The position numbers were made by a program, and so were the translations under genes. This document shows, one piece after another, positions 25,988-34,307 of a DNA stretch of 55,177 nt; position 1 is the first letter of the stretch, and every line of letters starts with the position of its first letter. This DNA comes from Acidimicrobiaceae bacterium. GTDB taxonomy: Bacteria; Actinomycetota; Acidimicrobiia; Acidimicrobiales; RAAP-2. The notes under the pieces were generated by a model, which was given only the letters and a program-made list of their open reading frames with translations, did not search any database and was not told where the DNA came from. Location: NCBI GenBank assembly GCA_013044265.1, contig JABEUQ010000039.1, forward strand, positions 1-55,177, given 5' to 3'.

Positions 25988-27427
25988 ATGAGTGACGTTA
26001 CTGTGGGGGGCCTGCGTCGGTCGCCCGTTCGCAATGCGCGGCCCAAAATTGGATTGGTGGCTGGGGGACTGGGCGCCTACTGGCCGCAGTTTCCCGAGCT
26101 ACTGCCACAATTGCAACGCTCGGCGACTGAAGTTGCGCGGCGCATCACGGGATTCGACGCCGATGTCATCGATGTTGGTTTTATCTCCGGCGCTCAGGAG
26201 GCCGACATCGCCGCCGAGAAGTTGCGCACCGCCGGCTGTGACCTCATCGTGATGTTTCTCACCACGTATATGACCGCCACGATGGTCGTACCAATCGCGC
26301 AACGAACGAAGGCCGATGTACTCTTTATCAACCTGCAACCCACCGAGAAGATGGACCACGAATCGTTTGATACGGGTGCCTGGCTCGCGTACTGCGGAGC
26401 GTGTCCGTTGCCCGAGATGGCTAACGCTTTCGAGCGCTGCGGCCTGAAATTTCGATCGGTTTCAGGATACCTATCAGATGACCGTGCGTGGCGACGTATT
26501 GAGGGTTGGGTTCGCGCTGCGGCAGTAAAACGCGCGCTCCGTCACGGCCGCCACGGACTTCTGGGCCACCTCTATCCCGGTATGTATGACGTTTCGACTG
26601 ATCTCACCATGGTCCCCGCTCACTTGGGCGGTCACGTTGAGGTTCTCGAGATTGATGATCTGCGTGTAAGGGTGGCACGGGTGAGCAACGACGAGGTCGC
26701 GCAACTTTTAGCGGAAGTGCGTGATACCTTCGAACTCCTCGATTCGATCGACGACGATGACCTGGACTGGTCGCTGCGTGTTGCTATTGGTATGGAGCGG
26801 CTCGTGGCAGATTTCGAACTTGATTCGATGGCCTACTACCACCGTGGTCTCGAGGGCGAGCAACATGAGCGTCTAGCGGCCGGAATGATCCTGGGTGCGT
26901 CACTATTGACCGCCAGTCACCGACCAGTTTGCGGTGAATATGAATTGCGCACGTCTTTAGCAATGTTGATGCTTGATCGTTTGGGTGCGGGCGGTTCGTT
27001 CACCGAATTGCAGTCACTCAACTTCATCGACAATGTTGTTGAAATGGGGCACGACGGACCTGCGCACTTAGCCATTAGCGAGCGAAAACCGATGCTGCGT
27101 GGCCTCGGCGTCTTTCACGGCAAGCGTGGTTGGGGAATTTCGGTTGAATTTGACGTGAAGCATGGACCGGTCACGGCGCTAGGACTGACTCAGTTGCGTG
27201 ATGGTTCCTATCGTTTTGTCATTTCCGAAGGTGAAGTCGTCGCCGGACCACTCCTAAAGATTGGCAATACGACCTCGCGAGTCGACTTTGGGCGCGACCC
27301 CGGGGAATGGTGCGACGCATGGAGCTCGACTGCCGTCACGCATCACTGGGCATTGGGTACTGGGCACCGTGCCCTCGAGATTGGGGCCGTGGCTGAACTC
27401 CTGGGCGTTGAGCTGGTGACGGTCTAG
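25988..27427 (+). CDS. L-fucose/L-arabinose isomerase family protein
   Basis: 479 residues, start ATG 25988 after a GGGGGAGA ribosome site. N-terminal Rossmann-like domain KIGLVAGGLGAYWPQFPELL, then DLIVMFLTTYMTATMVVPIAQ, NLQPTEKMDHESF and the C-terminal fucose-isomerase-type domain with EYELRTSLAMLMLDRLGAGG and IGNTTSRVDFG. The fold is that of arabinose/fucose isomerases, which interconvert aldoses and ketoses with Mn2+. Metal-binding Glu and His residues such as in MGHDGPAHLAI are present. True L-arabinose isomerase is somewhat longer (about 500) and its genes sit with araB/araD, which are absent. Sharing an operator with the rhamnose genes points to a 6-deoxysugar substrate, unproven because a separate RhaI is encoded. 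Confidence 0.82.
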   Translation: MSDVTVGGLRRSPVRNARPKIGLVAGGLGAYWPQFPELLPQLQRSATEVARRITGFDADVIDVGFISGAQEADIAAEKLRTAGCDLIVMFLTTYMTATMVVPIAQRTKADVLFINLQPTEKMDHESFDTGAWLAYCGACPLPEMANAFERCGLKFRSVSGYLSDDRAWRRIEGWVRAAAVKRALRHGRHGLLGHLYPGMYDVSTDLTMVPAHLGGHVEVLEIDDLRVRVARVSNDEVAQLLAEVRDTFELLDSIDDDDLDWSLRVAIGMERLVADFELDSMAYYHRGLEGEQHERLAAGMILGASLLTASHRPVCGEYELRTSLAMLMLDRLGAGGSFTELQSLNFIDNVVEMGHDGPAHLAISERKPMLRGLGVFHGKRGWGISVEFDVKHGPVTALGLTQLRDGSYRFVISEGEVVAGPLLKIGNTTSRVDFGRDPGEWCDAWSSTAVTHHWALGTGHRALEIGAVAELLGVELVTV

Positions 27428-27439
27428 CAACTTTTTTTG

Positions 27440-27500
27440 CTGCCACCACGACAAGAATCCCCGTCGAGTTAGCCGACGGGGATTCTTGTCGTGGTGGCAG
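27440..27500. repeat. Perfect 27-bp inverted repeat with 7-nt loop
   Basis: 27440-27466 pairs without mismatch with 27474-27500; the loop is AGTTAGC. A run of seven T lies immediately to its left (27432-27438) on the + strand, that is on the 5' side, so neither strand shows a normal hairpin-then-U order. It begins 12 bp after the stop of the isomerase-family gene. It may be a rho-independent-like or processing structure, or a palindromic element. Confidence 0.8.
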
Positions 27501-27540
27501 GGAGAAACCACCGGGATGGTCAGCAACATGTTCATCGTCG

Positions 27541-27576
27541 AGAACCCCCGCCGCATGTATTCGCGACGGGGGTTCT
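27541..27576 (+). terminator. Hairpin terminator between convergent genes
   Basis: AGAACCCCCG at 27541-27550 pairs with CGGGGGTTCT at 27567-27576, followed by TCTAG. Reading + it ends ...GGTTCTTCTA, a weak U tract. It lies 11 bp from the rhaS stop, so it can serve both directions. Its core (AGAAnCCCCG) resembles the larger hairpin at 27440. Confidence 0.65.
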
Positions 27577-27587
27577 TCTAGTTCAAG

Positions 27588-28631
27588 TTAGAAATTGAAC
27601 TTGGCGACGTTCGACTTGTTGAAGACGAATGGCGGTCCGAGGACGACCGATGGTCCAGTTCCCGCGGAAGCGGGAAGGATCGTGTAGTTGCCAAGTCCCG
27701 GAGCATTGAACTTCTGGCCCGCGGCAATCTTGATTGTGCCCGAAGCCAGGTTGGCGACAGCGAAGCCCGCCAAGCGACCCAAGTTAATCGGGTTCCAGAG
27801 TTCGAACGACTTCACGGTGCCGTCCAAAACGTACTTCTTCATTTGCGAAGGCAGACCCAACCCGGTAAGGGTGAGGTGCTTGAGCAGTGATTTGTGGGTG
27901 TCGAGGTACTGAGCAGCGGTCGAGATACCCACAGTGGTGGGCGAGATGATTCCGCGGAGGTTCGGGTAGGCCGAGAGCAGACCCTGTAGGACCGTCAACG
28001 AAGCTGCGGGCTGGTCATTGCCATAGACCGTTGCGACCAATTTCATCTTGGGGTACTTCTTCAGCTCCAGCTTCATGTACTGAATCCAGGAGTTCTGGTT
28101 GGTCGCGGTGGCAGCCGCGGAAAGAATGGCGATCTGTCCACTTTTGCCAATCTCGTTCGCTAGCAGGTCGACCTCAGAAGCACCGATGGTGGATGTCACG
28201 GCCTGGTTGATGAACAAGTGGTTGGGGCACGAGATGTCGGAGTCTGCTGACACTATAACGAGTCCGGCCGCGTGAGCCTGGGCCAACGAGGGGCACAGCG
28301 CCGACGGGTCGTTACCAGCGATGACGATACCAGCGGCGTGCGCTTGGATGGCGGCCTGGATGCCGGGAATCTGCGAAGCCGCAGTGTCCGTAGTGCCCGA
28401 GTTAACGACAGTCTTGTCGCCAAGCGTCTTCAACGCTGCAGTGATTCCACCATCCTCGAGAGTTTCGTATGGATTGACGGTGTCCTTAGGGATCAGATAA
28501 AAAGTCTGACCTGTTTTGAGTTTGCCACTGGCCGATGCTGAGGTGAGGCCGAAGCCACCCAAGCCCACGACCAGAACGGTGGCTAGCGCGGAGCTAGCGA
28601 GCGCCGTAAAGGTGCGATTCTTAATCTTCAT
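27588..28631 (-). CDS. rhaS: L-rhamnose ABC transporter, substrate-binding protein
   Basis: 347 residues. A Sec signal (KNRTFTALASSALATVLVVG, cleaved near SASASG) precedes a type I periplasmic-binding fold: YLIPKDTVNPYETLEDGG, then AGIVIAGNDPSALCPSLAQAHA (a canonical sugar-binding segment), then ELWNPINLGRLAGFAV. No lipobox Cys is seen, unusual for an actinobacterial binding protein. The closest recognisable group is RhaS of rhamnose importers, and gene context supports it. It is encoded on the opposite strand from its transporter genes, with the regulator gene between. A promoter matching the rhaT promoter starts about 270 bp upstream (28911-28940), leaving a long 5' leader. Confidence 0.85.
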   Translation of the reverse strand: MKIKNRTFTALASSALATVLVVGLGGFGLTSASASGKLKTGQTFYLIPKDTVNPYETLEDGGITAALKTLGDKTVVNSGTTDTAASQIPGIQAAIQAHAAGIVIAGNDPSALCPSLAQAHAAGLVIVSADSDISCPNHLFINQAVTSTIGASEVDLLANEIGKSGQIAILSAAATATNQNSWIQYMKLELKKYPKMKLVATVYGNDQPAASLTVLQGLLSAYPNLRGIISPTTVGISTAAQYLDTHKSLLKHLTLTGLGLPSQMKKYVLDGTVKSFELWNPINLGRLAGFAVANLASGTIKIAAGQKFNAPGLGNYTILPASAGTGPSVVLGPPFVFNKSNVAKFNF

Positions 28632-28671
28632 GGTTGATGATTTCCTTTCGGGAGTTACGAGTGTGACCTCG

Positions 28672-28697
28672 AAAAAGGCCGATGACCACTTTGGTCA
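28672..28697 (-). terminator. Candidate attenuator in the rhaS 5' leader
   Basis: On the minus strand TGACCA-AAG-TGGTCA (28697 to 28683) is followed six bases later by TTTTT (28676 to 28672). A six-pair hairpin and U run between the promoter and the rhaS start could end some transcripts early. The leader also holds CGACGAC/GTCGTCG (28723-28741) and GTAAGT/ACTTAC (28781-28795) inverted repeats. Confidence 0.35.
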
Positions 28698-28910
28698 CGC
28701 GGCAAACAGCGCGTAAATGTTGCGACGACCTGACGTCGTCGTACTTCCCCCTTCCCCCCTGTTACCGTCTCGCCCCGGGAGTAAGTCGTACTTACGTTCC
28801 TGGGCTACAGACGCGTGATCGATATTTCCTACTTCAGGTGTTGCACAGATTCGTCCGGCATCATCGGGTTCCGCTGAACCATGACGTCACTCGCCAGTCG
28901 AATTTGGCAA

Positions 28911-28940
28911 ACCTTATATCTAATTATTGAAACGTGTCAA
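28911..28940 (-). promoter_or_regulatory. rhaS promoter with overlapping LacI-type operator
   Basis: On the minus strand TTGACA (28940 to 28935) and TAAGGT (28916 to 28911) are 18 bp apart. The operator TTGACACGTTTCAA overlaps the -35. From the operator through AATAATTA the sequence is identical to the rhaT promoter at 30174. The same operator may also control the divergent regulator gene. Confidence 0.8.
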
Positions 28941-29078
28941 GTACTCGAACGAGAAAATCTGTGGAACGATTTGTTTACGGAACATTGGCGCCATCGTATC
29001 GAGCGAACATGCTTTCGTGGTGACGGTCAGATGACACTTCTTGCTTCGTCCCATCCAAACTGCGAGACTAACTTCGCA

Positions 29079-30140
29079 ATGAGTTCAAAGCGCAACGGCC
29101 CTGCGCCGAAGGTCGAGACCAAGGCGTGGGTCCCCGTCACGATTCGTGATGTCGCGAAAGTGGCGGGTGTTTCCACCGGAACGGTGTCCAACGTTTTGAA
29201 TCGTCCCGACATCGTTGCCGGGGCCACGCGCCAACGGGTACTTGACGCCGTAGATTCCACCGGCTTCATTCGCAATACTCAGGCTTATCAACTACGCGGT
29301 GGACGTTCGCACACCGTGGGCGTCGTCGTTCTCGACGTTTCTAACCCTTTCTTCACTGAGATGTTCCGCGGTGCGGAGAGTCGCCTGCAGTCCGAAGGGT
29401 ACGTTTTGATGTTGGCGAGCACGGACGACTCAATCGAACGAGAAGCCAATTTTGTGCGGGCGATGGAGGAGCATCGTGTCGAGGGAATCCTGATCACTCC
29501 CGCCGCGGCAGACCTGGCTAATTTGTCGGGACTTAAGACTCGCGGGGTTCCGACGGTGCTCCTGGACCGGAAGGCAACGGCCGACGAATTCTGTTCGGTG
29601 ACGGTAGATGACATCCGAGGGGGCGAACTGGCCGCTCGTCATCTTTTCGATGCAGGTCACGCGAACATCGTCTTTGTCAATGGGCCAACCGCTATTCGCC
29701 AATGTCGAGATCGTCGCCAGGGAGTGCGCAAGGCGGTGCGTGCGCGCGCCAAGGCCTCTTCCATCGAGGCGACGGAACTGTCGGTTGCGGCGCTTACCGT
29801 GCGACATGGGGAGGAGGTGGTTGATCGAATCCTGGCAATCTCGCCCCGCGCCACTGCCGTGATGTGTGCGAACGATCTGCTCGCACTGGGTGTTCTGCGC
29901 GGTCTTGCTCAACGCGGCGTTAGGGTGCCGGAAGATTTGGCCGTGGTGGGATATGACGACCTGATCTTTGGCTCGATGCTGTCGCCCGCGTTAACTTCGG
30001 TGCGTCAGCCGGCATTTGAATTGGGCGTCACCGCCGCTCAATTGCTGCTTGATGAGGTGCACAATCCCGACCACCGTCATCGCGAGGTACGTTTCGAACC
30101 CGAACTTGTAGTGCGCGCTTCGTCGAGTTCCTCTCACTGA
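29079..30140 (+). CDS. LacI-family transcriptional regulator of rhamnose catabolism
   Basis: 353 residues from ATG 29079. N-terminal HTH: VTIRDVAKVAGVSTGTVSNV then LNRPDIV, with the hinge-helix region AYQLRGGRSHTVGVVV. The effector domain has the sugar-binding fold (VLDVSNPFFTEMFRGAE; ITPAAADLANLSGLK; VGYDDLIFG near the C-terminus). I chose this ATG because it places the HTH about 23 residues in, normal for the family; ATG 29031 is an alternative. The gene lies between the two mirrored operator-promoters, and autorepression is likely. Best inference: repressor released by rhamnose or a rhamnose pathway intermediate. Confidence 0.9.
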   Translation: MSSKRNGPAPKVETKAWVPVTIRDVAKVAGVSTGTVSNVLNRPDIVAGATRQRVLDAVDSTGFIRNTQAYQLRGGRSHTVGVVVLDVSNPFFTEMFRGAESRLQSEGYVLMLASTDDSIEREANFVRAMEEHRVEGILITPAAADLANLSGLKTRGVPTVLLDRKATADEFCSVTVDDIRGGELAARHLFDAGHANIVFVNGPTAIRQCRDRRQGVRKAVRARAKASSIEATELSVAALTVRHGEEVVDRILAISPRATAVMCANDLLALGVLRGLAQRGVRVPEDLAVVGYDDLIFGSMLSPALTSVRQPAFELGVTAAQLLLDEVHNPDHRHREVRFEPELVVRASSSSSH

Positions 30141-30173
30141 GACCCTTGTCCCGCGACTTCGGGTCCCAGGTAC

Positions 30174-30203
30174 TTGACACGTTTCAATAATTACCGATAA
30201 GGT
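30174..30203 (+). promoter_or_regulatory. rhaT operon promoter with overlapping LacI-type operator
   Basis: TTGACA (30174-30179) and TAAGGT (30198-30203), 18 bp apart. The operator TTGACACGTTTCAA at 30174-30187 overlaps the -35. A block of 24 bp around it is an exact inverted copy of the sequence at 28921-28944. The transcript would run through the transporter, mutarotase, isomerase, aldolase and kinase genes. Confidence 0.85.
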
Positions 30204-30305
30204 AAGGAAAACTTCACTCATCTGATGAAGGTGGCCTCCACGTCGTGCGCTCATCGCGCGGCACGAGGGGCCGGGGCGGCGATGACTGAATTAGGGGGAA
30301 GATCG

Positions 30306-31868
30306 ATGGAGGATGAGGAGACCGCGGTGTCGTCTGGTCCCGCCGACCTGAATCATGTCGATTCTCCGGCCGCCGTCCTGGTCGTTGAGGGCGCGACAAA
30401 ATTCTTTGGGCCGGTCAAGGCGCTTGTCGATGGTTCGATCACTTTGTATCCAGGAGAGGCGCACGCGCTCCTCGGGGAGAACGGTGCCGGAAAATCGACC
30501 CTGGTCAAGATTCTGGCGGGCGTACATGATGCTGATGGCGGCCGCATGACCCTCGACGGCCAGACGGTGAGATTTTCCAATCCAATCGACGCGCGCGAGG
30601 CCGGGGTGTCGGTTATCTATCAAGAGCCCACTTTGTTTCCCGACTTGAGCGTTGCCGAGAATATCTTCATGGGTCGCCACCCTCTACGTTCGGGCAAACG
30701 GATCGATCGTGCTGAGATGATGAGGCGATCTCGTGACGTGTTCGAACGTCTGGGTGTTCAGATGTCCCCTAGTAGGACTGCGAGAGGACTTTCGGTCGCC
30801 GACCAGCAGATTGTCGAGATCGCCAAGGCGATCTCGTTCAACGCCAAGATCATCATCATGGATGAACCCACTGCGGCGCTCACTGAAGTCGAGGTCCAAC
30901 GGCTCTTCGACGTGGTCGCCACTTTGCGCAAGGAGGGTGCGGCCATCATGTTCATATCGCACCGGCTCGAAGAAGTCTTCGCAATGTGCCAACGAGTCAC
31001 GATCATGCGCGACGGTGCATTCGTGCGGACTTCCGCGATTGGTGATCTCACCATTGACGAGGTGATCTATTCAATGGTGGGTCGCGACATTGTCTCTCTC
31101 TACGGTGATCACACTCGTACGCCGGGGCTTAATGTTCTCGAGGTCGAACACTTGACGCGAGAGGGGGTCTTCACCGACATCTCCTTCAACGTCAGAGCGG
31201 GAGAAATCGTTGGGTTGGCCGGTTTGGTCGGCGCGGGGCGCACCGAAGTCGCTCGAGGTATTTTCGGCATTGATCGAGTCGACGCGGGCAGCGTTCGCGT
31301 CATGGGACAGAACCTCAAGTCGGGATCGCCACTGGCCGCCATGAGAGCGGGGATTGGCTTTGTTCCGGAAGACCGTCGTCAGCAGGGGCTCGTCATGGAG
31401 ATGGCCATTGATCGCAATGCGTCACTCGCCTCAATCCACGAACTCAGTCGATTCGGCCTTATTCGTAAGTCCTCTGAACGGAAGCTCGCTTCAGAGTGGG
31501 CCGCTCGATTGCAACTGAAGTTCGGCCGTTTTTCCAATCCCGTCAAGACTCTCTCGGGTGGCAACCAGCAAAAGGTAGTGCTCGCGAAATGGTTGTCGCG
31601 TAAGCCGCGTCTTCTCATCATTGACGAGCCAACTCGAGGTATAGACATTGGGACAAAGGCTGAAGTGCATCGGCTCCTGGGCGAACTAGTCGAGCAGGGG
31701 ATTGCGATCCTGATGATTTCCTCCGAGATGCCCGAGGTTCTTGGAGTTGCGGATCGAATCTTGGTTTTACATGAAGGGCACCTCGCGGGCGAATTCAGCC
31801 GCGAGGACGCCGATGAAGCGTCCATTATGCGTGCGGCAGCGGGCCAGATGAAAGCGAGTGCGAGTTGA
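30306..31868 (+). CDS. rhaT: L-rhamnose ABC transporter, ATP-binding protein
   Basis: 520 residues from ATG 30306, chosen over 30225 and 30282 because AGGGGGAAG lies at the right distance. Two fused ABC domains, as in sugar importers (RbsA/MglA type). The first is complete: Walker A GENGAGKSTLVKIL, and signature region ARGLSVADQQIVEIAKAI, Walker B IIIMDEPTAAL. The second is degenerate at Walker A (GLVGAGRTEVARGI) but has the signature LSGGNQQKVVLAKWL and Walker B LLIIDEPTRGID. This asymmetry is normal for the family. It powers uptake with RhaP and RhaQ, and its stop overlaps the rhaP start. Confidence 0.9.
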   Translation: MEDEETAVSSGPADLNHVDSPAAVLVVEGATKFFGPVKALVDGSITLYPGEAHALLGENGAGKSTLVKILAGVHDADGGRMTLDGQTVRFSNPIDAREAGVSVIYQEPTLFPDLSVAENIFMGRHPLRSGKRIDRAEMMRRSRDVFERLGVQMSPSRTARGLSVADQQIVEIAKAISFNAKIIIMDEPTAALTEVEVQRLFDVVATLRKEGAAIMFISHRLEEVFAMCQRVTIMRDGAFVRTSAIGDLTIDEVIYSMVGRDIVSLYGDHTRTPGLNVLEVEHLTREGVFTDISFNVRAGEIVGLAGLVGAGRTEVARGIFGIDRVDAGSVRVMGQNLKSGSPLAAMRAGIGFVPEDRRQQGLVMEMAIDRNASLASIHELSRFGLIRKSSERKLASEWAARLQLKFGRFSNPVKTLSGGNQQKVVLAKWLSRKPRLLIIDEPTRGIDIGTKAEVHRLLGELVEQGIAILMISSEMPEVLGVADRILVLHEGHLAGEFSREDADEASIMRAAAGQMKASAS

Positions 31869-32902
31869 GTGTCATTGCGAGACCGGCGGTCACCGCGCCA
31901 GCACGCTCCAGTTTGATCTCTGCGATTCTGCGATTTCGCGAATTGGCCATCGTCGTGGCTGTCATCATTGTCTTTCTCCTCACGTACTTCAAGAATCCTT
32001 CATTCGCGAGCGTGGCGTCGGTTCAACAGATGTTGGCGGGACCCGCCATCATCATCATGTTGGCGGTGGGCGAGACCCTTGTCATCGTCACACGCAACGT
32101 CGACTTGTCCGTCGGTTCGGTGCTCGGTTTGTCGGCATTCCTCGTCGGAGACCTCTTCGCGCACAACCCCCACATGCCCGTAATAGTGGCGCTGCTCGCA
32201 GGTCTGTTGGTGGGCTTGGTGTGTGGCGTGGTGAATGGGGTAATCGTGGCCTACGCGCGGGTGCCCGCTCTCGTCGTTACTCTCGGCATGCTGTACATCA
32301 TTCGTGGCGTGGATGCCGTCATCGACAACGGAGTGCAGATTGAACCCAGTCAGGTACCGCAGTCCTTCGTAAATCTTGGATCGGGTACTATTCTCGGAAT
32401 CCCGACTCTCTTCGCCATCGCGGCGGTCGCGGTTGCGGTGGTTGGTTATGTGATGAAGTCGTTTCGACCTGCGCGCGATCTCTACGCGATCGGTTCCAAT
32501 CCTGATGCTGCGGTGCTCGCGGGCGTTCGCGTGCCGCGAAGAATATTGAGCGCGTTCGCCATCAGTGGCGCGCTGGCCGGCCTGGGCGGAGCGCTCTGGC
32601 TGGCCGAATTTGCGACCGTCGCCTCAACCGCAGGGACGGGATACGAGCTCAATGTGGTCGCCGCGTGTGTCGTCGGTGGTGTTGCCATCTTCGGCGGCAG
32701 CGGGACGGTGCTCGGAGCGGGCCTGGGTGCTCTGTTGCTGAACACGATTGACCAGGCCCTGGTGGCCGCTCGTGTGTCGTCATTCTGGAACCAAGCGGTG
32801 GCCGGCGTATTGCTTCTAGTGGCAATTACCTTCGACCGATACGTCTCGCTGCGCGCCGAACGCTTGCTGCGAGTGGAAGGTGCTCACCGTGACCAAGCCT
32901 GA
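31865..32902 (+). CDS. rhaP: L-rhamnose ABC transporter permease 1
   Basis: 345 residues, 8-10 transmembrane helices, of the branched sugar permease family. Diagnostic segments: VGETLVIVTRNVDLSVGSVL (substrate-channel helix and the conserved DLSVG loop), VVNGVIVAYARVPALVVTLG and AIGSNPDAAVLAGVRVPR (EAA-like coupling loop). The start is TTG 31865, overlapping the rhaT stop; no ATG or GTG in frame lies close by. It forms a heterodimer with RhaQ. Confidence 0.88.
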   Translation: MSVIARPAVTAPARSSLISAILRFRELAIVVAVIIVFLLTYFKNPSFASVASVQQMLAGPAIIIMLAVGETLVIVTRNVDLSVGSVLGLSAFLVGDLFAHNPHMPVIVALLAGLLVGLVCGVVNGVIVAYARVPALVVTLGMLYIIRGVDAVIDNGVQIEPSQVPQSFVNLGSGTILGIPTLFAIAAVAVAVVGYVMKSFRPARDLYAIGSNPDAAVLAGVRVPRRILSAFAISGALAGLGGALWLAEFATVASTAGTGYELNVVAACVVGGVAIFGGSGTVLGAGLGALLLNTIDQALVAARVSSFWNQAVAGVLLLVAITFDRYVSLRAERLLRVEGAHRDQA

Positions 32903-33929
32903 AGTAACCATGATGCCCGACGTGATCGAAGAATCACGCACCATCCATTCATTGCTCCAGTCCGCAATGCGGTGGGAGTCTGGTCTCGTACTGCTCTTTG
33001 TGGTGAGTCTGATCTACGGTTCGTCGGTCTCGAGTTACTTCTTCAACGTGCAGACGTTTTTCTTCGCGGGGCTGAATTTCGGTGAGATTGCCATAATGGC
33101 GCTGCCAATGACATTGATCATCATCACTGGCGAGATTGACTTGTCGGTAGGTTCAATGTTGGGACTCTCTGCCAGCATTCTTGGTTACCTGTTCATGCAC
33201 GGATGGAATATTTGGTTGGCGATGGCGATCTGCTTGATCGTCGGCATTTTGGGGGGTGCGCTCAACGGGTTGCTGGTGACGACTTTTGGCCTTCCGTCGA
33301 TCGCGGTGACCATCGGAACCTTGACGCTCTATCGAGGGATTGCTCTTATTGTATTAGGTAGCAATACCGCGGTTGGCTTTCCCGCTTCATTCACCAAGAT
33401 CAGTCTGCCCATCGGCAATACCCACATCGCATACGACTTCGCGATCTTCGTGGTGTTGGCGATCATCTTCGGCGTTGTCTTGCACATGACGCCAATCGGT
33501 CGCTCCATCTACGCCATTGGATTGCAGGGAGAGACGGCTTACTTTTCAGGGATTCGAGTGAAGAGAATCAAATTCTTCCTCTACGTCATCTCGGGTTTTC
33601 TCTGTGCGTTCGCAGGGCTTCTCTACACCTTTCAACAGGCGAGTTCGGCGTCGGACACCGGTATGGGCCTCGAGCTCAATGTCGTAGCGATCGCGTTGTT
33701 CGGAGGTGTGTCGATCTTCGGTGGTCGTGGCACGATCTTCGGAGTGGTGTTGTCAGTGGCTATCTTTGCCAGTCTTCAGTCATCGCTGACGGACGTCAAC
33801 GTCTCGGCGCAAGTGCAAAGTATTGTCACCGGTTGTCTCCTGCTGATGAGCGTCCTTATTCCCAACGCTCGCGAGGGGGCCGGGCGTTTTCGCGCCCAAC
33901 TTCGTCGGCGAACAAGTGGGGTGTCGTGA
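32889..33929 (+). CDS. rhaQ: L-rhamnose ABC transporter permease 2
   Basis: 346 residues of the same permease family as RhaP: ALPMTLIIITGEIDLSVGSM is the DLSVG helix, LNGLLVTTFGLPSIAVTIGT follows, and the cytoplasmic coupling loop is AIGLQGETAYFSGIRVKR. GTG 32889 is preferred because GGAAGG lies 8 bp upstream; GTG 32880 is possible. It overlaps the end of rhaP by 14 bp. The last bases overlap the rhaM start. Confidence 0.88.
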   Translation: MTKPEVTMMPDVIEESRTIHSLLQSAMRWESGLVLLFVVSLIYGSSVSSYFFNVQTFFFAGLNFGEIAIMALPMTLIIITGEIDLSVGSMLGLSASILGYLFMHGWNIWLAMAICLIVGILGGALNGLLVTTFGLPSIAVTIGTLTLYRGIALIVLGSNTAVGFPASFTKISLPIGNTHIAYDFAIFVVLAIIFGVVLHMTPIGRSIYAIGLQGETAYFSGIRVKRIKFFLYVISGFLCAFAGLLYTFQQASSASDTGMGLELNVVAIALFGGVSIFGGRGTIFGVVLSVAIFASLQSSLTDVNVSAQVQSIVTGCLLLMSVLIPNAREGAGRFRAQLRRRTSGVS

Positions 33930-34246
33930 TGCAGCGTGTGTGTTTCCAACTTCGTATCAATCCCGACAAGGCTGAGGAGTACAAGTTGCGCCACGCCGCG
34001 GTCTGGCCCGACATGCTCGCCGCTCTGTCAGAGACGGGATGGACCAATTATTCGCTGTTCCTAGCGTCCGACGGGATGTTGATCGGGTACTTGGAGTGCG
34101 AAGACTTTGATCGGTGCCTCGAGTTGATGGCGGCGACCGAAGTCAACTCTCGTTGGCAGGCGTCGATGGGTGAGTTTTTCGTCGGACTCGAGGGGACGCC
34201 CGACGAGGGCATGCTTCCACTCGAGGAAGTATTCCACCTCAGCTAG
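33929..34246 (+). CDS. rhaM: L-rhamnose mutarotase
   Basis: 105 residues. Interconverts alpha and beta anomers of L-rhamnose. Motifs: MQRVCFQLRINPDKAEEYKL, HAAVWPDML with the active-site His, GWTNYSLFLASDGMLIGYLE, and a Trp in SRWQASM near the end. The length equals E. coli RhaM (104). The ATG shares its A with the last base of the rhaQ stop. The gene is embedded in the catabolic operon, which makes the name firm. Confidence 0.93.
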   Translation: MQRVCFQLRINPDKAEEYKLRHAAVWPDMLAALSETGWTNYSLFLASDGMLIGYLECEDFDRCLELMAATEVNSRWQASMGEFFVGLEGTPDEGMLPLEEVFHLS

Positions 34247-34307
34247 GTGGATGGGTTCTCTGGGGTGGACACCTCAGAAATAGTGAAGTACGAGAAAGAA
34301 GGCAGAC

